From: WVWW01 sp041568335
GTDB lineage: Bacteria > Acidobacteriota > Polarisedimenticolia > Polarisedimenticolales > Polarisedimenticolaceae
Reading direction: 5' to 3'
Assembly: GCA_041568335.1 (NCBI GenBank)
Contig: JBFFZZ010000223.1
Location: 1-5,304 of the forward strand
DNA length: 5,304 bases
The first letter of the stretch is position 1; each line of letters opens with the position of its first letter. Shown piece by piece: positions 1 to 4,809 of this stretch. Below the pieces are notes generated by a model. The model worked only from the letters and a program-made list of their open reading frames with translations. It ran no database searches and was not told the DNA's origin. Both the position numbers and the translations under genes were made by a program.

Positions 1-604
1 AGAACGGCGACTCCGCCTGCGAGACGACGAGGCCACCGGGCACGAGAACCCGCTTGACGTCGCCGTAGAACTCCGCGCCGAACAGCGGCGTGGCGGGCCC
101 GATCGGATCGGTCGAGTCGACGATCACGAGGTCGTAGCGGTCGTCGGTCTCGGCGACGAACTTGACACCGTCCTCGACGGTCACGCTCACGCGCTCGTCG
201 TTCAACGCCTCGGATGTGACTGGCAGATGCTCGCGGCAGGCCTCGATCACCAGGGGGTCGATCTCGACGAGCCGGACGGCCTCGATCGACGGGTGGCGCA
301 GCAGCTCGCGCACCGTGCCACCGTCTCCCCCGCCGATGACCAGCGCATGCTTGACGCCGGGGTGCACGAACATCGGGACGTGGGCGATCATCTCGTGGTA
401 GACCCACTCGTCCCGCTCGCTGACCATCGCGATGGAGTCGTTGAACAGCATGCGGCCGAATCCTTCGGTCTCGACCAGATCGATCTGCTGGAAGTCGCTC
501 TCGCCGGAGTACAACGTTCGCCGCACCCTGTAGCGCAGGCCGAGGTGCCCCTGGTGCAGCTCCTCGGCCCACAGCTCGAGCCGGTGCTTGGCGTCGTCGC
601 TCAC
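1..604 (-). CDS. speE: Spermidine synthase (putrescine aminopropyltransferase), 3' end outside window
   Basis: Cytoplasmic enzyme that moves the aminopropyl group of decarboxylated AdoMet onto putrescine, giving spermidine and MTA. The first 201 residues are in the window and the C-terminus runs off base 1. Family landmarks appear in the right order: SDFQQIDLVET (36-46) in the N-terminal beta region, DEWVYHEMIAH (65-75) with the Tyr-His-Glu of the polyamine pocket, the Rossmann glycine loop IGGGDGGTVREL (90-101), VEID (113-116) whose acidic residues bind the nucleoside, EDG (144-146), and DSTDPIGPA (163-171) carrying the two catalytic-site aspartates D163 and D166. The start is GTG at 604-602, overlapping the speD stop as GTGA; the next in-frame Met is residue 52, too late for the fold. 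It is probably translationally coupled to speD. Exact amine specificity (putrescine or another diamine) cannot be read from this fragment. Confidence 0.95.
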   Translation of the reverse strand, partial: MSDDAKHRLELWAEELHQGHLGLRYRVRRTLYSGESDFQQIDLVETEGFGRMLFNDSIAMVSERDEWVYHEMIAHVPMFVHPGVKHALVIGGGDGGTVRELLRHPSIEAVRLVEIDPLVIEACREHLPVTSEALNDERVSVTVEDGVKFVAETDDRYDLVIVDSTDPIGPATPLFGAEFYGDVKRVLVPGGLVVSQAESPF

Positions 605-1581
605 GACGTCTCCAGCTCCAGCGTCTCCACCGCGATCGGGATCGGGTGCGGCTTCGCCTCGGCATCGGGTGGCCGGAAGTGGCTCAGGAAGCGGACCTGG
701 TAGCCGCAGTCGATGCGCTGCGTGACGTTGGCCCGCAGCGAGTAGCCGGCCGGAGCGTCGTAACGCGCCGCGCCCTGATCGAAGAGAACGACGTCGAACG
801 AACGGGGACGGAAGACGTCGAGCACGCGCTCGCACAACGCCGAGGGATCCTCCCCGAACCCGAAGTTGGTCTCGAAGCTGGCGTACGAGCCGTGCTCCTG
901 CGGTGTGACGTGGATGGTGCCGTAATGCTTCCCGTAGATACCGTTCAGCGAATAGCCGCTGGGCTCGAACAGGTGCTCCTCGAAACGGTAACCGGGAAGG
1001 ATGCGGCGCATCGCCTCGGTCCGCTCGCGCTCCGTCTCCCGACCCGCGCGCCGCAGATCGAACATCGCCGCGGCATCGCGGTCGAGGTCGTGCATCAGGA
1101 TCTCCAACGTCGCGTCGCCCGGCTCGGCGTCGTACGGGCGATCGAGGTGATAGAGGTGGAGGTGATGCTCGTCCTCGTCCCCGAAGCGCATCGCCTTGCC
1201 CGGGAGCATCTCGTTCAGCGCGACCGCGTCCTGGTAAAAGCTCGTCGGCTGCTCGTGCGGGAAGACCTCGTTCTTGCGCTCGAAGACGAAGAACTCGACC
1301 TCCTGCGCCGGCACGTCCTTCAGCAGCTCCGCGACGGCATCGACCAGCCGTGTCTGGCCGCAGGTGATCATCAACATCTTGTCTTCGAAGACGAACAGGC
1401 TCGATTCGGAGAGAAGGTAGGCGTCGCAGCTCTCCGCGGAGAGCGTGGAGATCACGTTGGCCCCGGCCGCGCCCACGATCCGGCGCCAGCGTTGCGCACC
1501 CAGATCCCGTAGGTCGGGCGTACCGGCCGAAACCACCAGCTCGACCTTTTTCTCGGTGCCTTCGAAGAATCGGTTGGCCAT
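601..1581 (-). CDS. speD: Eukaryote-type S-adenosylmethionine decarboxylase proenzyme (pyruvoyl-dependent)
   Basis: It decarboxylates AdoMet to supply the aminopropyl donor for the overlapping speE. The 326 residues match the eukaryotic family (human AMD1, 334 aa) from end to end, not the roughly 120-270 aa bacterial SpeD types. Comparison with remembered human numbering: FFEGTEK at 5-11 holds F6, E7, E10 (F7, E8, E11). LSESS at 57-61 gives self-cleavage between E59 and S60, so S60 becomes the pyruvoyl group. C74 in TCGQT matches C82, GYSLNG at 209-214 gives S211 (S229), and TIHVTP at 222-227 gives H224 (H243). The four acids of the human putrescine site are also present: E14, D156, E160, E237. 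Differences are Q228 for E247, S208 for C226 and I72 for K80. The ATG fits the family N-terminus; only a weak AGGA lies 2 bases upstream. Family call is very sure; activity is inferred. Confidence 0.95.
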   Translation of the reverse strand: MANRFFEGTEKKVELVVSAGTPDLRDLGAQRWRRIVGAAGANVISTLSAESCDAYLLSESSLFVFEDKMLMITCGQTRLVDAVAELLKDVPAQEVEFFVFERKNEVFPHEQPTSFYQDAVALNEMLPGKAMRFGDEDEHHLHLYHLDRPYDAEPGDATLEILMHDLDRDAAAMFDLRRAGRETERERTEAMRRILPGYRFEEHLFEPSGYSLNGIYGKHYGTIHVTPQEHGSYASFETNFGFGEDPSALCERVLDVFRPRSFDVVLFDQGAARYDAPAGYSLRANVTQRIDCGYQVRFLSHFRPPDAEAKPHPIPIAVETLELETS

Positions 1582-1672
1582 CGTCCTGGAACCCCGACGG
1601 ATTCTGCCACAATCGATGCGCTCCCGCCCGGGCGTGCTAGAACCTACCCCGGGACGGCTTTCGGAGGTGCGG
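1582..1672. promoter_or_regulatory. Divergent intergenic region between speD and the RLP gene
   Basis: These 91 bases separate two start codons that point away from each other, so the promoters of speD-speE (leftward) and the RLP gene (rightward) should lie here or within the neighbouring 5' coding ends. I found no convincing pair of -35 and -10 boxes on either strand. A perfect 10-bp palindrome, CGCCCGGGCG at 1625-1634, lies near the middle and could be a shared operator, although such motifs arise readily in GC-rich DNA. Confidence 0.45.
1663..1668 (+). promoter_or_regulatory. Ribosome binding site of the RLP gene
   Basis: GGAGGT lies 4 bases before the ATG at 1673. It decides the start: the open frame extends upstream to 1445 inside speD on the opposite strand, but only this ATG has a strong Shine-Dalgarno, and the protein then begins where RLPs normally begin. 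An in-frame GTG at 1667 falls inside the site itself and is therefore unlikely. Confidence 0.85.
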
Positions 1673-2800
1673 ATGGGGGCGGGTCTCAGCGCGGACGATC
1701 GACTGCGGGTGACCTACCGGTTGCTGTGCGGCGAGGGCGAGACCCCCCAGGACAGGGCCGAGGACATCGCCTACGAGCAGACCGTCGAGCTTCCGGCCTC
1801 CTGCGTGGGCGAGGCGATCACCGCGAACGTCGTCGGTCGTATCGAGTCCGTCGAGCCCGGCGAGTCACGCGGGTGGACCGCCGTCATCTCCTACTCGCCG
1901 GAGTGGATCGGCGACGAAGCCGCCCAGCTCGCCAACCTGCTGTTCGGGAACATCTCGCTCAAGCAGGGCATCGTCATCACGGACCTCGAGTGGCCGCGGA
2001 CCCTCCTGGATCGATTCGGCGGCCCGGCGCACGGGATCGAGGGGCTGAGAAAGATCACCGGTGTGAAGGCGAAGCGGCCGCTGCTCTGCGCCGCGCTCAA
2101 ACCGGTCGGTCTGTCCGCCGAGGAGCTCGGCGAGCTGTGCTTTCGTTTTGCCGACGGCGGCATCGATTTGATCAAGGACGATCACGGGCTGGCCGATCAG
2201 CCGACGGCCCCGTTCGAGGAACGTGTGGGCCGATGCTCCGAGGCGGTCGCGCGCGCGAACGCATCGACGGGCGGGAACACCCTGTACTTTCCCAACGTCA
2301 CCGGCCCGGCGTCGCGGATGGGCGAACGCGTCGGGATCGCTCGCGAAGCCGGCTGCCGGGGCGTGCTCGCGTCACCGTTGCTGGCCGGCCTGGACAGCCT
2401 GCAAGACCTGCGAGGAAGCGGCCTGGCGGTGCTCGCCCACCCGGCGCTGAGCGGCGCGTTCTTCAACGCCAATCACGGAATCCTCCCCGGAGTCCTGCTG
2501 GGGGACGTTTTCCGGGTTCTCGGCGCCGACGGCGTGATCTACCCCAACGTGGGGGGACGGTTCCCGTTCGACGACGGCCTCTGTCTGGCGATCAACGATC
2601 GATTGCGGCGCGAGCTCGGCAAGATCTCACCGTCGTTTCCGGTCCCCGGTGGCGGCATCGACGTCAAGATCGTGCCCCACTGGATCGCGCACTACGGTCC
2701 CGACACCATCCTTCTAATAGGTGGGAGTCTTTATGGTCAGGACGACTTGACCCGGGCGACGCGCCGACTCGTCGACACCGTGTCGCAGGCGGCGGACTAA
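1673..2800 (+). CDS. RuBisCO-like protein (form IV), possibly acting in MTA / methylthioribulose phosphate salvage
   Basis: A 375-residue member of the RuBisCO large-subunit superfamily. Residues about 10-125 form the N-terminal domain (SYSPEWIGDEAAQLANLLFGNIS, 73-95, in two parts around the acidic centre). The barrel domain follows: ALKPVGLS (141-148) with K143 at the position of RuBisCO K175, then GGIDLIKDDHGL (162-173) with K168 and D170 at the carbamylated Lys and Asp metal ligands, H256 near RuBisCO H294, and phosphate-site glycines PGGGID (325-330) and LIGGSLYG (348-355). RuBisCO E204 is replaced by H171 and, by my alignment, loop-6 K334 by R296. It should therefore not fix CO2. Known RLP roles include MtnW enolase in methionine salvage, 5-methylthioribulose-1-phosphate isomerase of Rhodospirillum rubrum, and apiose-pathway enzymes. 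Divergence from speD-speE, which produce MTA, favours a salvage role; this is inference. No terminator precedes the trp promoter. Confidence 0.9.
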   Translation: MGAGLSADDRLRVTYRLLCGEGETPQDRAEDIAYEQTVELPASCVGEAITANVVGRIESVEPGESRGWTAVISYSPEWIGDEAAQLANLLFGNISLKQGIVITDLEWPRTLLDRFGGPAHGIEGLRKITGVKAKRPLLCAALKPVGLSAEELGELCFRFADGGIDLIKDDHGLADQPTAPFEERVGRCSEAVARANASTGGNTLYFPNVTGPASRMGERVGIAREAGCRGVLASPLLAGLDSLQDLRGSGLAVLAHPALSGAFFNANHGILPGVLLGDVFRVLGADGVIYPNVGGRFPFDDGLCLAINDRLRRELGKISPSFPVPGGGIDVKIVPHWIAHYGPDTILLIGGSLYGQDDLTRATRRLVDTVSQAAD

Positions 2801-2806
2801 AACCGG

Positions 2807-2835
2807 TTGACAGAAAAAACGATGGGGCTTACATT
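2807..2835 (+). promoter_or_regulatory. Sigma-70-type promoter of the trp leader/operon
   Basis: A consensus -35 TTGACA (2807-2812) and a -10 TACATT (2830-2835, 4 of 6 matches and fitting TANNNT) are separated by exactly 17 bases. Transcription should begin around 2842-2846. It starts only 7 bases after the RLP stop codon. I saw no TrpR-like operator. An 8-bp palindrome, TCGTACGA (2839-2846), spans the expected start point, but its meaning is unknown. Confidence 0.8.
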
Positions 2836-2845
2836 CGCTCGTACG

Positions 2846-2923
2846 ATGATTCGACTTCAGTCCAGCAACACGTCCTGGTGGTGGCGTCTCCCAGAGTCGC
2901 CGGAGGCTGAAGTCTGTCCCTGA
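2846..2923 (+). CDS. trpL: trp operon leader peptide with three tandem Trp codons
   Basis: A 25-codon open frame, MIRLQSSNTSWWWRLPESPEAEVCP, ending in TGA at 2921-2923. Three consecutive TGG codons (2876-2884, residues 11-13) form the tryptophan sensor. Translation is the signal: the peptide itself needs no function. The Trp codons lie just before the strand that can form the antiterminator (2895-2908), and the stop codon lies just after it, exactly as ribosome-mediated attenuation requires. No Shine-Dalgarno precedes the ATG, and the predicted transcript start is within a few bases of it, so the message is probably leaderless or nearly so. An in-frame ATG at 2822 would lie upstream of the predicted transcript start and is not preferred. 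Confidence 0.9.
   Translation: MIRLQSSNTSWWWRLPESPEAEVCP
2853..2914 (+). promoter_or_regulatory. Leader RNA 1:2 (pause/anti-antiterminator) hairpin
   Basis: GACTTCAG (2853-2860) pairs perfectly with CTGAAGTC (2907-2914), and the helix extends by a G-U and a C-G pair to 2862/2905. Nested inside is a second helix, GGCG (2883-2886) with CGCC (2898-2901), followed by CTC/GAG closing a CCA loop. Both use bases of the antiterminator strand (2895-2908), so the structure competes with antitermination. The 5' arm of the inner helix overlaps the last Trp codon, so a ribosome stalled there would disrupt it. Confidence 0.75.
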
Positions 2924-2968
2924 TCCACCCGTAGAGCGTTTAGTCAGACACCCAAAGCCCCGGCGACT
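2895..2968 (+). promoter_or_regulatory. trp antiterminator (2:3 pairing)
   Basis: The strand at 2895-2908 (AGTCGCCGGAGGCT) is complementary to 2956-2968 (AGCCCCGGCGACT) over 13 base pairs with one bulged A at 2904. It captures the terminator's 5' arm and its loop, so antiterminator and terminator cannot form together. When tryptophanyl-tRNA is scarce, a ribosome halted at 2876-2884 leaves 2895 onward free and this pairing should win, allowing transcription into trpD. The complementarity is seen directly; the switching is inferred from the classical trp mechanism. Confidence 0.85.
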
Positions 2969-2982
2969 GCCGGGGCTTTTTT
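2954..2982 (+). terminator. Rho-independent trp attenuator terminator (3:4 hairpin)
   Basis: A perfect 11-bp stem, AAAGCCCCGGC (2954-2964) with GCCGGGGCTTT (2969-2979), encloses a GACT tetraloop and runs into six T residues (2977-2982). It lies 32 bases before the trpD start codon. With ample tryptophan the ribosome reaches the stop at 2921 and covers part of the 2895-2908 strand, leaving this hairpin to form. It is also the first terminator after the RLP gene and may end that transcript too. Confidence 0.93.
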
Positions 2983-2997
2983 GTGCCCATGCGCGAC

Positions 2998-3005
2998 GAG
3001 AAAGG
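2998..3005 (+). promoter_or_regulatory. Ribosome binding site of trpD
   Basis: GAGAAAGG, a moderate Shine-Dalgarno match, lies 9 bases before the trpD ATG at 3015. It is downstream of the attenuator, so it is present only on read-through transcripts. Confidence 0.6.
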
Positions 3006-3014
3006 CCCGCGACC

Positions 3015-4037
3015 ATGACGACGTTGACACGCCCGCCCCTGTTGACCGACGCGATCCGCACGGTGACCGACGAGCGCCCCCTCACGTTCGAGGCCGCGCG
3101 CGAGGTCGCCGAGACGATCATGGACGGCGGCGCCTCGGCGCCCCAGATCGCCGCCCTCCTCGTCGCCCTGCGGATGAAGGGCGTGACGCTGGACGAGATC
3201 CGGGGGTTCGCGACGGCGATGCGGAACCGCTCGACGAAGGTCGACGCCCCTCCCGGCGCGGTCGACCCGTGCGGCACCGGAGGCGACAACCGCGGGACCT
3301 TCAACGTCTCGACCGCCGCCGCCTTCGTCGCCGCGGCGGCCGGTTGCCCGATCGCCAAGCACGGCAACCGGTCGGTGTCGTCGCGCTGCGGGAGCGCCGA
3401 GCTGCTCGAAGCCCTGGGGATCGATCCCGCGCCCGACCCCGAGCGCGCCACGCTCGACCTCTCACGCTACGGGCTCTGCTTCCTGTTCGCGCCGCGCTAC
3501 CACGAGGCGACACGCCACGCGGTCGAGCCGCGGAGGGCGATCGGCGTGCGCAGCATCTTCAACCTGGTCGGCCCGCTCACCAACCCGGCCGGTGTCCGAC
3601 GCCAGCTGCTCGGTGTGTTCGACGCGAAGTGGACCGAACCGTTGGCCCACGTGTTGCGTGAGCTGGGTTCGGTGCATTGTCTCGTGGTTCACGGCGACGA
3701 CGGGCTCGACGAGATTTCGATCGGCGCGGCGACGCGGATCAGCGAGCTCCGGGACGGCCAGGTGGAGACGTGGCGGCTCGACCCTCGCGAGCTGGGGTTC
3801 CGGTTGCGGCCCCTCGACTCGATCCGCGGGGGCGACCCCGCGGACAACGCCACGATTGTGCGCAACGTGCTCGACGGCAAGCGTGGCGCCGCGCGGGACA
3901 TCGTCCTCCTCAACGCCGGCGCCACGCTTTACGTCGGGGGCATCGCGTCCACGATCGAGGACGGCATCGCGCGCGCCGCGCAATCGATCGACGGCGGCGC
4001 GGCGCTTGCGTTGCTGGAGGAGTTTTGCCGTGGCTGA
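3015..4037 (+). CDS. trpD: Anthranilate phosphoribosyltransferase
   Basis: Second step of tryptophan synthesis: joins anthranilate to PRPP to give phosphoribosyl-anthranilate and pyrophosphate. At 340 residues it has the normal length for a stand-alone TrpD, with no fused glutamine amidotransferase domain. Signature motifs occur in order: PCGTGGD (85-91) and NVST (97-100) for PRPP/Mg, KHGNRSVSS (115-123) covering PRPP and anthranilate, CGSAELLEALG (125-135), GLCFLFAPRYH (153-163), the anthranilate-side stretch VRSIFNLVGPLTNPA (178-192), and HGDDGLDE (226-233) with the Mg-binding Asp-Glu at 232-233. It is the first structural gene behind the trp attenuator, so tryptophan supply should control it. 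Its last 8 bases overlap trpC. Confidence 0.98.
   Translation: MTTLTRPPLLTDAIRTVTDERPLTFEAAREVAETIMDGGASAPQIAALLVALRMKGVTLDEIRGFATAMRNRSTKVDAPPGAVDPCGTGGDNRGTFNVSTAAAFVAAAAGCPIAKHGNRSVSSRCGSAELLEALGIDPAPDPERATLDLSRYGLCFLFAPRYHEATRHAVEPRRAIGVRSIFNLVGPLTNPAGVRRQLLGVFDAKWTEPLAHVLRELGSVHCLVVHGDDGLDEISIGAATRISELRDGQVETWRLDPRELGFRLRPLDSIRGGDPADNATIVRNVLDGKRGAARDIVLLNAGATLYVGGIASTIEDGIARAAQSIDGGAALALLEEFCRG
4016..4020 (+). promoter_or_regulatory. Ribosome binding site of trpC inside trpD
   Basis: GGAGG lies 9 bases before the GTG at 4030, within the last codons of trpD. It fixes the trpC start: the frame is open upstream to 3592, but that extension is only a shadow of trpD and the protein homology begins just after this GTG. 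Confidence 0.85.
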
Positions 4038-4809
4038 CCGGTTGGAGACCATCCTCGAGCGCAAGCGGCAGGAAGTCGCTCTGCTGAAGACCGGCTTGCG
4101 GCGGCGCATCCCGTTGCACGAAGCCCCGCGCGACTTCGCCGCCGCCCTCGCGCAACAGGGTTTGCGTTTGATCGCCGAGATCAAGCGGCAGTCCCCTTCG
4201 CTTGGCGAGATCCGCGGAGAGCTCGACGTCGAACAGACCGCACGCGCGTTCGAACGGCACGGTGCCGCCGCGATCTCCGTGCTCACCGACCGGCCGTTCT
4301 TCGGCGGATCGCTCGACGACCTCGCCGCCGCCCGGCGGGCCACCCGGCTCCCGATCCTGCGCAAGGACTTTCTCGTCGACGAGCTGCAGCTCGAAGAGAG
4401 CCGGCGTGCCGGCGCCGACGCGGTCCTGCTCATCGTGACGGTGCTGGGCCGGCGGCTCGCATCGTTCCTCGATCGCTGCCGCGCGCTCGAGCTCGACGCG
4501 CTCGTCGAGGTCCACGACGAGATCGAGCTGCACCGCGCGCTGGATGCCGGGGCGCACCTGATCGGCGTCAACAACCGGGATCTCAAACGCTTCGAGGTCG
4601 ATCGTTCGATCGCGACACGGCTTCGCCCGCTGATCCCCGCGCGCTGCCTCTCGGTCGCCGAGAGCGGGATCCGGTCTCGCGGCGACATGCTCCGTCTGGA
4701 CCGCGCGGGATTCGATGCCTGTCTGGTCGGCGAAGCGTTGATGCGCGCGCCCGATCCGGGCACGGCGATCGACGACCTGCTCGGTCGTCCGACGGTGCCC
4801 GCGCCATGA
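4030..4809 (+). CDS. trpC: Indole-3-glycerol phosphate synthase
   Basis: It closes the indole ring, converting CdRP to indole-3-glycerol phosphate with loss of CO2 and water. The product is 259 residues, typical of a monofunctional TrpC. The TIM-barrel motifs are all present: IAEIKRQSPS (48-57) with E50 and K52, SVLTDRPFFGGSL (83-95), PILRKDFLVDELQ (108-120) with catalytic K112, GADAVLLI (128-135), ALVEVHD (157-163) with E160, GVNNRDL (179-185) with N181, and AESGI (210-214) with E211 and S212. These correspond to catalytic and phosphate residues of the Sulfolobus enzyme as I remember its numbering. It starts with GTG, overlaps trpD by 8 bases, and its stop overlaps the trpF start as ATGA. 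The three genes are therefore probably translationally coupled. Confidence 0.98.
   Translation: MADRLETILERKRQEVALLKTGLRRRIPLHEAPRDFAAALAQQGLRLIAEIKRQSPSLGEIRGELDVEQTARAFERHGAAAISVLTDRPFFGGSLDDLAAARRATRLPILRKDFLVDELQLEESRRAGADAVLLIVTVLGRRLASFLDRCRALELDALVEVHDEIELHRALDAGAHLIGVNNRDLKRFEVDRSIATRLRPLIPARCLSVAESGIRSRGDMLRLDRAGFDACLVGEALMRAPDPGTAIDDLLGRPTVPAP

Noticed and set aside
646..1512. Plus-strand open frame of 288 codons opposite speD
   Set aside because: It is antisense to a fully motif-supported speD and its translation resembles no domain I recognise.
1445..1672. Upstream extension of the RLP frame to 1445
   Set aside because: It overlaps the 5' end of speD on the other strand, has no family similarity, and a strong ribosome binding site marks the ATG at 1673.
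2822..2845. Longer trp leader peptide from the in-frame ATG at 2822
   Set aside because: That ATG lies between the -35 and -10 boxes, so it would be absent from a transcript starting at the predicted site. It remains possible only on RLP read-through RNA.
2839..2846. TCGTACGA palindrome at the trp transcription start as an operator
   Set aside because: Eight bases is too short to support a repressor site without conservation data; noted only in the promoter entry.
2801..3014. T-box riboswitch, TRAP-binding repeats or TrpR operator before trpD
   Set aside because: I found no T-box sequence, no spaced GAG/UAG triplet series and no TrpR-like operator; the leader peptide mechanism explains the region.
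2714..3451. Minus-strand open frame of 245 codons across the trp leader and trpD
   Set aside because: It runs antisense through the attenuator and the start of trpD with low-complexity composition; a shadow frame.
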